Origin: Ornithodoros turicata
Lineage: Eukaryota; Arthropoda; Arachnida; Ixodida; Argasidae
Length of the DNA stretch: 64,000 nucleotides
Reading direction: 5' to 3'
Assembly: GCF_037126465.1 (NCBI RefSeq)
Contig: NC_088207.1
Coordinates: 47,240,143-47,304,142 of the forward strand
Shown here: positions 1 to 11,539 of the stretch, piece after piece
How the letters are laid out: the number at the start of each line of letters is the position of its first letter
Position numbering within the stretch: position 1 is the first letter of the stretch
Program-made: the position numbers and the translations under genes
The notes under the pieces: generated by a model
What the model was told of the DNA's origin: nothing
Databases searched by the model: none
The model's input: only the letters and a program-made list of their open reading frames with translations

Positions 1-698
1 AGGAAGTGTGACCTCTTTCTACAGTACACCAGCTCGCTTGCACTGTCCTAATTTGCTCATCAATGTAGAAAATCAATGTTTTATTTTTGGGAGTGCATAG
101 GAAAGGTATTAAATGCAGCAGCAAAATTGATCCCAGTAGTTTTCAAGCTACCTTGTTCCCAAACAACGCAGTATCTGTAACATTCCTTGATGGAACATTC
201 CTTTTTGTGGCTCAGCACCTTGTGGCTCCATGACCATGAATGTGTATGGTATTCTTCGTGGCTTTTTTTTTTCTTTTTAACAACCAAGAGCGTTTTCGTA
301 TGACCAAGTGCATAGATTCTGGATGCGGTTAACACACAGTTTCGTGTATGACTATGGTGATCGTTGACACTGGCACAAGATAGCAGCAAGACTAACTGGC
401 TTGCTAGTGACAAACATAGTAAACTTTTGAAAGGAATGTGTGAATGAAATACAGTTGTGTACCATACCTTTCCATGAAAAGAACCTAATCTTATCCTAAC
501 TCTTCTATTTAACTCACGTGAAAAACTAATTTACATTTGTATAAAAGGAAACAAAAATGCACCAAAATAAATCCTTATGTATAATAATAAAGCAAACCTC
601 TGTAGTCTGCCTTTACTCTGGATATGTAATTCTGCAGAATAAGCCTTTAACTACCACTGGTAACAACAGCAAAGAGGGAAGCGGCCGCTCTGGAAGAT
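1..698. other. No recognised gene or element
   Basis: A/T-rich DNA. Open frames on both strands are short and unlike known proteins. The stretch ends where the composite repeat at about 700 begins. Confidence 0.5.
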
Positions 699-782
699 TC
701 ATGACATTCCACAGAATACTCCAGGGGAAGATGTACAGAATGTCATAGCTGTCCGCTGCCATGTGAGCGTGTGCGTTCAGAG

Positions 783-1614
783 CAGACTTGTACACGTTAC
801 TAAAAAAAAGTAATTGATTACCGTTACCGTTACCTTGTACGAAAAAGTAATTTTTTACCGTTACAAATTACTTGTCGGAAAAAGTAATGAAGTAACGCCT
901 TGAAAAGTAACGCGTTACTTTGCCAATTACTTTCGATATCTGACAAAACGATATAAAAAAAGATAGAAAAAAGATGTAGAAAAAAAGATATCCACAAAAA
1001 AAAAAAAAAGAAACTGAGCAAAAACGAAGCGAAACGAAGCAAAAACGAAGTCAGCATTGAAGCAGAATTTATTTCATAAGAGCAGTGTTCAACTTTAGTA
1101 GCAGCTGCTTCTCGAAGTTTTCATCCGTTAATTTTCCGCGTTTTCTTGTCAGAACGTCCGCAGCCACACTGAACACTCTCTCCACCATCGCATACAGGCC
1201 GGGTTACGGATAGATAGTACACATGAATGGGGAGAGGACAGTGGACTCAAAAATACACTACACGTGCGGAACACTGTGGCAATTGACCTCGGGGTCCTCG
1301 GGTAAGTAATTGTTGCGGGAAAAGTCATAGATATTATAATACAGCTGCCTTGCACCGAACTTGCAGAGGGCAGTTGGTTTTGTCTTCTCGCGGCGGTGAA
1401 TCATCCCATATATGTGTGTGTGCGTCGTCCCGAACAATGTGGATTCTTTAGTTTCCAAGTAATCGATTACTTGGTAATTGATTACTGAAAATTGTAACTG
1501 AATTACTCAAAAAATTACTGGGCCCCAAAAGTAATCGATTACGTTACAAATTACTAAAAAAAGTAATTGATTACTAGTAACGCAATTACCCGTTACCCGT
1601 TACGTACAAGTCTG
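783..1614 (-). mobile_element. hAT element, internally deleted copy (family A, copy 1)
   Basis: Perfect 11-bp terminal inverted repeats CAGACTTGTAC/GTACAAGTCTG, flanked by the perfect 8-bp duplication GTTCAGAG at 775-782 and 1615-1622. Eight-base duplications and CAG-type ends are typical of hAT transposons. Subterminal regions carry many copies of GTTAC and palindromic GTAAT(T/C)GATTAC, likely transposase-binding repeats. A C-terminal transposase remnant lies on the minus strand at 1069-1198, so the copy is a deletion derivative of an autonomous element. Confidence 0.93.
1069..1198 (-). pseudogene. hAT transposase C-terminal (hATC dimerisation) remnant
   Basis: The minus strand reads LYAMVERVFSVAADVLTRKR then GKLTDENFEKQLLLKLN, ending in a stop at 1069-1071. 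This is the conserved C-terminal hATC motif (VERxFSxAxxxxxxxRxxLxxxNFExLLxLKxN) of hAT transposases. Only about 42 codons are clear; the upstream part, with the DDE catalytic region, is absent. It cannot encode an active enzyme. Confidence 0.88.
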
Positions 1615-1720
1615 GTTCAGAGTCATGTCTTTTTGTGCTCTTCTAACTAGAGAGAATATCCTGTTGCTCAGACACAAGATATTCTGCAGCAGACGACAGA
1701 GCAGATGGTGTCGTCTGCTA

Positions 1721-1865
1721 CACTGGCGTAGCCGGGGGGGGGGGGGGGGGGTTCAACCCCCTCGAAATGGCACATGTGGGAGAGGGAACCGAGGGGGAAA
1801 TCCTCCTCTCCCATGTAACGTCCCTATAGAACCCCTCCCAAACTATTTTTCTGGCTACGCCGCTG
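1721..1865. mobile_element. hAT-type MITE, 145 bp
   Basis: Ends CACTGGCGTAGCC and GGCTACGCCGCTG are inverted repeats with one mismatch. The perfect 8-bp duplication GTCTGCTA flanks it (1713-1720 and 1866-1873). It contains a long poly-G run near 1735-1750. No coding capacity. Confidence 0.92.
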
Positions 1866-2030
1866 GTCTGCTATACGAGCAATATGCCAAACCCGTATCC
1901 TGGCGTCTTGCGAAGGCTCAACATGAGACACAGCGGGACGTCTGCCTTGTGAGCATTTTTTTTGCTCTTTCTGCCAGTGGGGTATTCCCTTGGGAGATCG
2001 CTTGTGTCAATACACGGAACGAAGAAAAAT

Positions 2031-4127
2031 GAACACGGACGATGCTGTAGGGATAATGTCTATGGGAAACCCTCATTGTAAGTGAGAAATTAACATATTT
2101 ATTTTTGCAAAGTACATGTGGTGAAGCACTCTGTCCAGGCTGAAGAAAACTGCCTATAAATGCCACGCCAAATCTTTGGAAAGCTGGCGTACTACTTTAG
2201 CACGTGAGAGTAATACAGCCTTGAAGTTACTACTTTCTACGTGTTTGCATTAGCTTTCACGATACAAACGTTATGTGAGCATAAATATTATATCAGCTAT
2301 CAACAAACCATAGTATCTGTACAACGGACTGCCATCTGTAGAAATAGCAAGGCAAATCACAGCTTGCAGCAGTAACACGAATGAGCAACTCTCGGAGCCT
2401 CCTACTGCTCTTCAGATTATAAACATCTTGCAGGAAATCTACTGTAACTGTCACAAGGATACATGCATTTGTCATGCATTGTCTGTGCAGGATTGGGTTC
2501 TGAAGAAAAGAAGAAAAAGGGAAGATGTGGTCATTTGCGGCACATGCAAAATAAATAAAAATATAAACATACATGTTTGACATAGGCTCACACTGTGCGT
2601 CAATAATGAGGACATCATGCGGGTGAAAGCTATGGTGTGAACATCGAACTTGAAAGGAGAGGGTGATGCTCCCTAAAGTTTGCACGCATGTTTAAAAGTA
2701 ACAAGGTGCGAGATATAAGCACATATACTCCAACATCTTGTGGTTGCAGCGTTCTCGGTGACAAGGTATAAGAACAAATATTGGGCGATGTGCATATATA
2801 ATCATAAAGCAGGAGTACTATATATCTGGAGCCAGCATAGCAGGCTGCACAATGCCTTTTTTCTTTTCGTTTTTTCTTTTTTTTTTCAGCAATGCATAAA
2901 ACTTTTCAAAATTTTTGCAGTGGGCATTGGAAAAAGATAAAAAAGAAGAGGTGAAGAAAGGTGTAGACTCTTTGAGAGGTGTGTTGGAAGGTGGTGTTAA
3001 GGATGTCTGGTATTCCATCCAACAAGGACAATACTTGCATTTGTAAGAATTTTGCACGCAGCAGCAGTGGTGGATCCAGGGATGGGAGGGGTGATCCCCC
3101 CCCAAGAGCATAAGTTTAGGCATTAGGTTTTCCCCTTCCCTGTCTTCCAGTCTCACTTTGCATAAACATATTCACTGACAGAGAAAACCCAAGGGCTTCT
3201 TCTTGGTACAGACGAGCCATGTGTAATGTAATAAGGCTTAGGAATGATTTTCCATTCCATTAAGACTTGAAAAAGTGAGCAAAATGTAAGACATGGACAA
3301 ACGGGGAGACAAAAACACCACATAAGCTTAAACATGCTTATTCTGCCCATGTGGTATGTCACACTTCCACCTCTGTGGACAGAACTGTGTAGGTTATGTT
3401 AGGCACTAAATATGATTAAACCACCCAAACGCAAGGCAAGGATAGTCGTCACCCAATGCCGATAATTAGAATGTACAGGAGTTTCCCCACGAGCTGAGAA
3501 TTCTGACACTTATCCTTCTGACAAAGAGGCATGACACTTATTCAACGTGGCTGGAAGTTACCCCTCCAGTCACCTGTCAGCAGATGGGGATTTATTTTCG
3601 TAACAGTTTAACAGGGTGCTGTTTTAGTTTGGTTCTTCTCTTTCTTTTTTTTTTTTTTTTTATCCAGTGTTCCCCCTTGAGCTAAGGGAGCTACATTTGA
3701 TAGTTATACACCAGAGCCAGGCACAGCACTGAAAGGTTAGAGATGGCACTTCTGCACTGCAATTAGCACAGGGGCCCCAGGGACACCACTGCAATGGTAG
3801 TTCGATATATATATATATTTTTTTGTAGAATTGGGAACTGTCTGGTAGCAGCCTTCAAGTATAAAAGGCACAGTCTTGTATAGCATGACCCACTCAAAAC
3901 ACATACTATTTGATTATTTTTTGCCCACACTTGATAGAATTGCGGTATGCATAAAGCGAATGTGCCCTGTTGTTTACCACTTACAAATTTCTTGTGTTCG
4001 GGTAGGGGGTTTCGACAGAAGATGTGGCATTATTTATCTATCAAAAGCACAGCTGCTATGCATTTGAAGCATCCAATATACCAAATGCTGGGATATTTTG
4101 CAAAAGGAAACAAAAAAACATGGAACA
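2031..4127. other. Intergenic, FAM177 3' flank
   Basis: No coding region recognised. It holds a T-tract at 3643-3662, a TA run near 3806-3818 and an isolated CAGTGGTGGATCCAGG motif near 3065-3080, which resembles one end of a hAT-like element without a partner. The FAM177 3' untranslated region should occupy the right part, with an AATAAA on the minus strand at 3591-3596. Confidence 0.4.
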
Positions 4128-4337
4128 CTAGTACCGCTCCCACTGTGTAGAGTCAGGAGCTGCAACCGACGACGATGACTTTGATAGTGAAGACGTGTCT
4201 GCTGTCATACTCGCTACTTCTGGAGAATTGGAAACGGGAGTGGAAAATGGTTGGACAGTGACTTGTCCCAATTCTGAATCATCATTCGCTTTCCAGCCGG
4301 CCATCTGTTCAGCCACCTTTTTTTTCTCCTCCATCTC
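4128..4337 (-). CDS. FAM177A1: FAM177 exon 5 (terminal coding exon)
   Basis: Acceptor TATTTCAG at 4338-4345, then 69 codons and a stop. It starts with a charged EMEEKKKVAEQ helix and continues as a Ser/Thr-rich tail ending in QWERY. The tail is not conserved across the family, so its identity rests on splice phase and position. Confidence 0.85.
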   Translation of the reverse strand, partial: EMEEKKKVAEQMAGWKANDDSELGQVTVQPFSTPVSNSPEVASMTADTSSLSKSSSSVAAPDSTQWERY

Positions 4338-6728
4338 CTGAAATACGTCAAACAGGGCATCCTATGTGACCTAGGTTGTACTGAGCGACACAGAGGGTGC
4401 AGTGAGCGAGGAAACAAAGAGGTGTTAAGGAAAGTGGTGCATTAGTGGTTAAGCAGCCGCGAAAGCTCAGAATAAGTGTGTGCCATACTTTTCAGCTCGA
4501 GAAAGGTGGAGGAGGTAAGCAGGCGAGGTGTTTACACATAAGCTACCTGAAAGTGAAGAGGAAGCCTGCTTGAGAAGTGAGCAGGATGGTAGAGGATGCC
4601 AGAATGGATACACGTAGAAATCGCAGACACCCACAAGCACAGTGTGAAGGAAAGTTACATGAAGGATGTGCCATGCCAAACTACCAAGGTTCTGACTTTT
4701 TGGAGCAGTGTGGTGAAATTTGAAGCACTTTACAGAAAAAAAACAGTCTGTGCATCCATCCACTTGTATGCATCCAGAGAAGCTTTTATTACTACTGGAG
4801 CTCTGACACAAAGCAGCCCAATTTTTCAGAGTTCAACAATTGTCAATCTGCCAGATCAGCAGATATTTTCAAAATTTTTGCAAACACAGTCTCCAAGAAG
4901 TAAGAACCATAATAATTCCACATTACTATGCACGCGCTCACTATTATAGAGTGTAAAGGCAACGCAACATTACCTCCTGTACCATTCTGTTGTATTCTTC
5001 TAGCTCATACTGGTACTTTGGAGATGTGATGCCAAAAAAGTAGGCCAGGTTCTCACCAAGGTAATCGCACACTGCCAAAGTTATGCATGTTTTAGCAATG
5101 TTCTAGCGAGCAAACTGTAACGGTATGTGTCATGTATGACGCAGAAATTGCTTACACACCTGCGAGCGTTTTTGTGCCTACTTGAAGCGCCAGATGAATT
5201 ATGTATGGGAACCACGTTAAAGTTCTCTACAAACAAGAAAAGACTGTAGTAGTTATATTGTATGTGTTGCTAAATAAGCAGGATAGAGAACATAATGAAA
5301 GCCAAAGTCTTGCATTGAAAGTAGTAACACAGTAATGTAACATCCTGAACCTAATTATGTCAGTAGTCGTAATGTACGACCCAAGGTCTAGGATCCAAGA
5401 GGTGCTAAGGGGCGAGACAAATACTGAAAGACAAACTTGAATATCAAATATGTTGAGTAATTTCTTGATAGGGAACTGAGTTGTCACCAGCTTTTGGTAT
5501 AGCACTTTGTTGTCACGTACTTCTACTATACTGGAAAGCTAATGCACCAAATTGTGATGGCAATACACTTTCTTTAGTGCTTAGTAATCTATATACCGGG
5601 TCAACAATGCTCCTGTTCAAATTAGCGTCGACCAACTCATCTTCTTCAGAGCTGTACTCCTCGAGGATGCCGTCACTGAAGTGCAGGATCCTTCTAGGGG
5701 TTTTCTTTTTCAATCCATTTTCTAGTGTACATAGCGGAACCTCTGCAAACATGTCTGGTACGCTGGTCTTGCCCTAGGGAGTAGAAAACGGCTATAATAC
5801 ACTTGTACTGGCACATTTCGCTTGACAAAAAAAAAAAAAAAAATAATAATAATGAAATGCGAAACATAGCTGGATACAAAACGGATTGTGTAAGCAAGGT
5901 TAAAAGTGCGCACTGTGTTATAACAGTAATATGGCAGAGTCTTCATATGTCATTTTTACGAGTTTTTGTTAAATATCTCCATACTCAGGTATTTATGCCG
6001 AGGAAACGTGTATTTTTGGTGTATAGCATTTGAACGGGGTTACGAATGTTTCTGTTTGTTAACATAGCTGAAATTTTTGTCTCCGGGTAGGGCGATGACA
6101 TTACATTTCTGTGCCAAGGTATTCGCGGGGGGGGGGGTATTTCTGGGGGGGGGTATTTCTAGGGGAGGGGAATACTTAGTTTCTTATAGTTATTAAAGCA
6201 AATATCGATTTTATTACCTCGCACTGTACAACGACTTGTGATCACGAGATCTGTGATGCGAGACAGTTCTGCGCCTCCCTGGACGGACAGGTGCGCGAAG
6301 CACATTCTTCTATCAATATGTAATAAAAACAACTGCACGCACAGCACAATATGCATGTTGGGAAACTGCTGCGCCACGCCATCTGTACACACATGCGTCA
6401 GGATGCAGGCCCAACCTTAGAAACCTGTCTGAACTATTCTTAACGAAAACGTAACAATTATCAATCTTAAATAGCACGCTTATTCGGAGGACTTCAAGAC
6501 CATTTTAATTTCAGGGCATAGTACGCAATTGATGTGAAAATCGAACTTGAGGTGGGAGAAAATTTGGTTGGTATGAACACACAGAACCGTATTATTACAA
6601 ATGGTGTGAAGACAGACGCAAATACTTACGTTTTCTACTTGATTTGATGATGGAAATTCCATTCGAATTTCGTCTGTTGACATGTTTATCGACGACGGCA
6701 AGCCAACATTGCAGGAAACGTCGGCCAT
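4128..6728 (-). CDS. FAM177A1: FAM177A1-like protein, complete five-exon gene
   Basis: Spliced coding sequence of 651 bases (216 residues) from exons 6630-6728, 5597-5773, 5160-5226, 4974-5071 and 4128-4337. Every junction is GT/AG and the phases fit. Two blocks are diagnostic of FAM177: TPRRILHF...EEYSSEEDE at about residues 58-79 and a VCDYLGENLAYFFG...PKYQYELEEY block at about 115-141, joined by a LTWFPY block at 95-100 (human FAM177A1 has LTWGPY, SVCDFLGEK and PKYQYAIDEYY there). The C-terminal 70 residues are Ser/Thr-rich and probably disordered. The hydrophobic middle may bind membrane. Vertebrate FAM177A1 is described as Golgi-associated and linked to VPS13B; a similar role here is inference. 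The start ATG at 6728 has GGCC before it, and the short acidic N terminus matches the family. The nearest AATAAA on this strand lies at 3591-3596. It lies head to head with a putative plus-strand gene starting near 7555. Confidence 0.93.
4974..5071 (-). CDS. FAM177A1: FAM177 exon 4
   Basis: 98 bases: two bases complete a Val codon, then 32 codons to the donor GTAATG at 4968-4973. It encodes the best conserved block (CDYLGENLAYFFG, SPKYQYELEEYNRM). Confidence 0.93.
5160..5226 (-). CDS. FAM177A1: FAM177 exon 3
   Basis: 67 bases, entered in phase 0 after the acceptor TTCTTGTTTGTAG and left with one base over before GTGTGTAAG. It encodes RTLTWFPYIIHLALQVG..., equivalent to the TKLTWGPYLWFY part of human FAM177A1. 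It is too short for an open-frame search and was found by joining frames. Confidence 0.92.
5597..5773 (-). CDS. FAM177A1: FAM177 exon 2
   Basis: 59 codons, phase 0 at both ends. The acceptor is CTACTCCCTAG and the donor is GTATATAG at 5591-5596. It encodes the signature PRRILHFSDG followed by the acidic EEYSSEEDE stretch and ends at VDP, as in vertebrate FAM177A1 just before the LTW block. Confidence 0.93.
5774..6629 (-). other. FAM177 intron 1
   Basis: Bounded by the donor at 6621-6629 and the acceptor at 5774-5775. It contains poly-G runs at about 6127-6157 and an A/AAT-rich tract at about 5826-5852. No inserted element was identified. Confidence 0.6.
6630..6728 (-). CDS. FAM177A1: FAM177 exon 1 (coding start)
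   Basis: 33 codons from ATG at 6728, ending at a codon boundary before the strong donor GTAAGTATT (6621-6629). It holds the poorly conserved N terminus; a second in-frame Met lies at residue 16. Confidence 0.85.
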
Positions 6729-7554
6729 GTTGTTTGGCGTTGCTATGTGGACGATGACGATGACACTGCGTCTGACCAACATATAAGGTTATGGTTATCA
6801 CCTTTCAATAAATACTACTGTTAACTTATTTTCTGCGTTCTACAAAGGCTTAAATGAGAAACTACGAGCCGTTTTGAGCGCATTTAATTTGCGGCTAGAA
6901 AGAAAGCATAAGGTCACTGTACTAAACATCTAGCCTGTTCAACAGTTCAACACTGTACCTAGCGATATTATTCTGACATTGCTCAGTATGCGTCACAACA
7001 GAGCACACTGCTTTTGCAGAACACCTACATTTCATGAAGGTATAAAGATATTTTCCACGAAGTTATGGCATGTCGGATAAGCCGCAAACACGCAACTCCC
7101 GGCACCTGTGAGCTGCTTTGTGAACCTCTGATAGACACCTGTGAGATGAAATATTAAATTGTTCTGCATTTAACAGGCTGTGTACCACTTGGTGCACAAT
7201 GGTGATCGTGGTTGATGTGTTACTGTAGTGCGAAGTCACTGGTGCGACGAGAACAACTTTGATACTGTGCAAGTTTGTTATTTCGCGCTATTTTCTGTGC
7301 ACTTTGTCGCGTCACGTTGTAGAGGCAGCCCCAAGTGGGAAATGTCAGTACGTTGTGTTGTTGTGTCGGCATCATAGCTTTTATTTTCGCGATCATTTCA
7401 ATGTCATGTGATATTTGCGCATGGCGATCGTGATCGCAAGGATAAAGGTCTCACCTAAACAACACCGTCAACGGAAGTTAGAGTCACGTCTGCGGTGGTG
7501 AAGTTGTGTGAGATCCGCTACTGTATACAACTCAACGAATTACCTCGGAAGCCA
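6729..7554. promoter_or_regulatory. Candidate bidirectional promoter interval
   Basis: About 830 bp separate the FAM177 start codon from the divergent plus-strand ATG. No coding frame in it resembles a protein, and no TATA box could be assigned. The head-to-head layout and short distance are the only support, so shared control is inference. Confidence 0.35.
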
Positions 7555-7557
7555 ATG
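7555..7557 (+). CDS. Putative start exon of a plus-strand gene (ATG at donor)
   Basis: The sequence GCCAATG runs straight into the consensus donor GTAAGTACC at 7558. The A of ATG has A at -1 and C at -2 and -3. An ATG that ends its exon and is joined in phase 0 to a later exon is a known arrangement. The best partner I see is 35459-35506, which would give MANSSNSLSSQVPKSAK. The 5' untranslated part would lie upstream of 7555, extent unknown. The product is not recognised. Confidence 0.4.
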
Positions 7558-9149
7558 GTAAGTACCTTGGCGTTTAATCAAATAACATACACCGCAATAA
7601 GAGCGAGGACAAGTTTTGCTGTGTTTTTTGAGCGTTGATTACTTTCTTTGGCACACTTTGAGGGCGCAAAACTGGAGTAAGAAAATCGAAGAATGGACGG
7701 ACATCAAATTGTCCACACCTTTTTGCTTCACTTTCTAAAGGAGGTGCCGTTCACCTCAGTACAGCGCAATACAATGATAGCACGCAGTTGTGGAGTACTG
7801 TCGGTACTGTGATAACAAGCCTTTGCAGTGACGCGCTTTTTATTTTCAGGACACCGCCTCCGACAGCTTGCGCTATCTTGTTTTCTATCTCTTTCTTTGT
7901 TTCTTTTTTAACCTTCTAACTCTCCCACATAACGAGATTTTTTTTTTTCGTTTTTTTTTTTTTTTTTCGTGCTATGGGAAGCAGTAAGCAATAGTGAAGT
8001 GCATTGCTGATGTAACTTCGCAAAAAGCTGGATGCGACGGGCAAAACCTACGGTTACCGCGAGAAATATACCACAGTGCGCATTGTTTTTTTCTTTTCTT
8101 TTTTTTCAAAAACGCAACCCAAAATGCAACCTTTCTTGACCATCGCCTCACCGAAGGACCAAGGTCTTCGGGTTTGCATGGCTGAATATCCGGTTGGATA
8201 GACATTACGACGTCATGTCTGGCACACCTTCCGGGTCACGGCTTGAGATTTGAAACGCTTGTCCAGCCCTGCTGGCAGACGAAATATATGTTCCTCTTCG
8301 TCTATTGTCTTCTCTTGGACAACAAACAACCAGCTAAATCGCGTTATTATGTTAATGCGTCTTGTTACATTGATACAGATGTGTGTCCTGCATTCGCCCG
8401 CAGAAACTTACAAAGTTACGCTTGCCTCATGTGCATGAAGCAGTTACAAATTCCCAGGTTATTGTGGCAGTCCCTGGTTTAAATAAGGGAGAGGGCAGAT
8501 ATATGTTGCTATACATAGTCACAAATAAACTTTAAAGCAGAAATGCGCACAAGTGACTAATGTCGCGGGTCAAACAGGCGATGAAAATTAACCCACTCGG
8601 AGGCTAGGTCTCATTCGAAAATCAGCTTGGGACGTTTGGCACTCAATCAATTCATGCTCATTGCACGGTGACCGACATTCATTATTTCCTAACGTATAAT
8701 TCAGTTTCCCGTTGTGAGTTACAAATTAACTACTGCACGAGAGAACGACGCGGTTTTGCGGCGTCGGCACGCAGAGAGCAAATCTCGCAACGTTTACCAA
8801 ACCTGCTAACCGCATACAGGCTAAATGTGGCGGCCGCTTCAGAAGGTTTACTTTCTTTTTTTTTACAAACCGCACTGTTTCACGTTTGTGCTCTGATCGT
8901 AAGGATTTGCAGAAGTTGAATGCATTCATTCTGCTAGACCTATGTCCTTTTTGTCTGTGGGGGACATCAGATCACGATCATCGCAGACGAGAGAAAGATG
9001 GGGGGGGGGGGGGGGGAGAAGGAAAAGTTGCACCACTAGTCCTCGCCTGTTCTGGTTTACGCATGCTGCGCGCGTACCGGTTTGTGCATACAATTTTCCT
9101 CGTCTGCGCCATTCTTTTTTCCTAATAATCGCCTCTTAATGGTGTGAGG
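7558..9149. other. Non-coding, probably intronic
   Basis: No gene recognised. T-rich tracts at about 7939-7967 and 8086-8107, and a poly-G run near 9000-9016. If the exon pair 7555 and 35459 is real, this is the start of the 28-kb intron. Confidence 0.4.
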
Positions 9150-9352
9150 AGCTATTCAGTCGGCCAATGGTTGGGGGGGCTCTCCCTTTCGAGGCAATTT
9201 ATTCCTCCGTCTGGGCTGTACGAACAACCGAGCAAGTTTTTTTTGCAAAAGCGAAAAGGCTGAAATATGGCAGTCGTCGAAGCAGCCAGGCAGACAGCGG
9301 CGGGTATTGAACCAGGCACCTCTTGATTGCCGCCCAAGTGCGCTAACCACAA
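9150..9352 (-). repeat. tRNA-derived SINE
   Basis: On the minus strand an RNA polymerase III box A (TGGTTAGCGCACTTGG, 9334-9349) is followed by a box B (GGTTCAATACC, 9303-9313), then a non-tRNA body of about 150 bases. An A-tract lies just upstream of the head on that strand. It differs from the more numerous SINE elsewhere in the window. Confidence 0.72.
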
Positions 9353-9865
9353 TTTTTTTTTTTTTTTTTTGTCACGTTCTTTCTTCTTTCATCCCTGTTT
9401 CGTGTCGACTACGGAAAATACAGAACACAGGTGCATCAGACAACTGCAATGGAGAATAATGCGCAAGTGCAAAGCTTCCCCTTGCATTCTAATCTGCATA
9501 AAACATCTACCACAGAAAACTAGGTTCGTTCCCCTTTCGGCATAGACACCGTCGCTGTTACTATCTACATCTAAAACGTAGGCGGCCCTCAAAAAAAAAG
9601 AAAAAAGAAACAGGTTGTGCATGTACATGCATGCTTTCGAGTGCTTTTGGGAGTTAACATGCTTGCATGCGTGCGTGAGCGCTCCTTCCATCTGTGATAC
9701 ACTGCGCAGAAGCAGGGTCACTTTAATGGAAGCAGTGGATAAGCTTGATTTATGACAACGGCCAGTAGCATTCACTAGTGATCCTCAGAAGAGGCGGACG
9801 TGCCCGGGCATAGCGAAAGGTTACTTGGTTTCTCATTCTGCACAGTGTTGCTATACTGCAGTACA

Positions 9866-10472
9866 CACTCTAAGAAAAAGGGTACTTTCAGTTCTTTTGG
9901 GGGGGTCCAGATGCATTGATGGGTTAGATGCCATGCATTAGTACTCTAATGTATTTAGTATCCAAAATAACTAAAAGTACCCTTCCCTTTTCTTCCTAAA
10001 ATTACTCCCTTTTACTCCCTTTTTCTGTATGTATAGTCTCTTTTGGAGCTATATGAGTGACTGATTGGGGACCGCATCTCATGCTTTGTCTTTACAGTCC
10101 TGCACGAGCTATGTACACAAATGAAAACACTTTAGATTTGAATTAAACTGATATATCCAGTTATGAGATATTGTGACGCGAGCGCAATTTGCCGAGCAAG
10201 AACCACTAGCTGTTTCATTACTAAGTATAGCTGGTAATTACTTAATCATACTGCTTTGTTTCATCAGATTCCCGGATTTCATCAAAATCCGAGCACATAC
10301 CTATACATGTGGACTGTTGCATTCCGGGTACCATTTGCTGATTCAGCGATTGTTTGCGGTGCTGACGATTAAATTTTCAGGATCGGGGAACTGAAATGGG
10401 GCGTAATCGCAATCTAGGTGACTAGAAGCTATAATCACTCCACAATTTATTCCTTTTTTCTTCTTACAGCGT
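9866..10472. mobile_element. GGAGTAA-type MITE, copy 1
   Basis: Left end CACTCTAAGAAAAAGGG. The right part reads GGCGTAATCGCAATCTAGGTGACTAGAAGC and ends near TTCCTTTTTTCTTC. The same subterminal sequence recurs near 11.5-12.2, 14.45, 15.53, 17.9, 24.0 and 61.0 kb. Borders at the right are approximate and no clean target duplication is visible. Confidence 0.5.
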
Positions 10473-11521
10473 GCGTAAATTATTAAATCATCAAGGAGAC
10501 AAGTTCATTAAACGTTAATTTCCTGAAACGTCAGGAACCACACACAGCGCGTGCAACGAACAGATTCCGTTCTTTTATACTGCGGTCACACTTATTTGAC
10601 GTTTTTATCCTGTCACATGTCAAGACGCAACACAGTGTCGAAGTCTGTATGCCGTTCACACAACGCAGTATATTTTCGGCAACGTACTCCAATATATCGA
10701 GTTCGTTGAGACGAAATTTTCATGTAGCGAACGGAACGGATGCATTTTTCGCGAATAGTTTTCTTTCTTTTTTTCACCGCACTGTTCAAAAAGGATTCGT
10801 TTGCAATCCTGCATGGTGCTATACGGCCGACCCTGCGCCATATCGTGCCACTGAAAAATGCATGTCATGGCAGGAATGCATTTACTTTTGGAGAATGCGA
10901 ATCCAGCTGTACACTCTCAAACGGATTCTTTCCGTTCGTGCCCGCGCATTAGAATGAACGAAATCAAATTCTAAGTTATATTTGTTCATTACGCCTCCGT
11001 GTACGTCATGCATATATATATGCGGGACATAGTCAGTGCAAGAAATTCAGCTTAGATATGTTTGCTCGTTGAAGTGGAAAATGATTCTATTATATCTTTT
11101 TCACCTTCACTGATTTTGGTAATGGACTTTCTCCTTCTTTTGTCGAACACTTTGCTTTGTGGGCAACAATGGCATTCTAGGGACATGAGAATATGGCTTT
11201 CATCTGTTGCTCCGGTAACGAGAATATTGCTTATGCTTTTGGGAACGCTGGTTATTATCACCCACTCGCAAATATTTTTTTTTGGTCCCTACAAAGACTA
11301 ATGATTGTGGTAATGTATCTACTCACCAAGAGGGCTAAAACCACTCCCTTTTTTCTTGGACCGCATCTTTTATCTATTCCGCGGTGTCCGAAACGGGCAA
11401 CCTTTTCGTAGGTGCGGGATGATGCATCAGGAATGGCTTCTCTGCACCGTTATAATGTTGAACAATGTTGAGGAATGCTGGAAAAATAACAACGTTTTAG
11501 TGTATTGGATAAGGTGAACTT
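10473..11521. other. No recognised gene
   Basis: Only short open frames. Segments near 11280-11370 (GGTCCCTACAAAG... and CCACTCCC) recall the GGAGTAA-type MITE but are too diverged to define. Confidence 0.35.
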
Positions 11522-11539
11522 TTAGTCCTCTTGTGAATT

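Larger units (their letters stand above)
700..2030. mobile_element. Inverted-repeat (foldback) element, interrupted twice
   Basis: The segments 700-774, 1623-1712 and 1874-2030 together match the repeat copies at 13611-14222 and inside 20344-20874. Shared landmarks are a GACATTCC...AGAATA start, a TCATGTCTTTT...TGCTCTTCT segment, a central GCAGACGACA/TGTCGTCTGC palindrome and an end near GTGTCAATACACGG. A hAT copy (783-1614) and a hAT MITE (1721-1865) sit inside, so this element is older than both. Outer borders are approximate. Confidence 0.6.
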
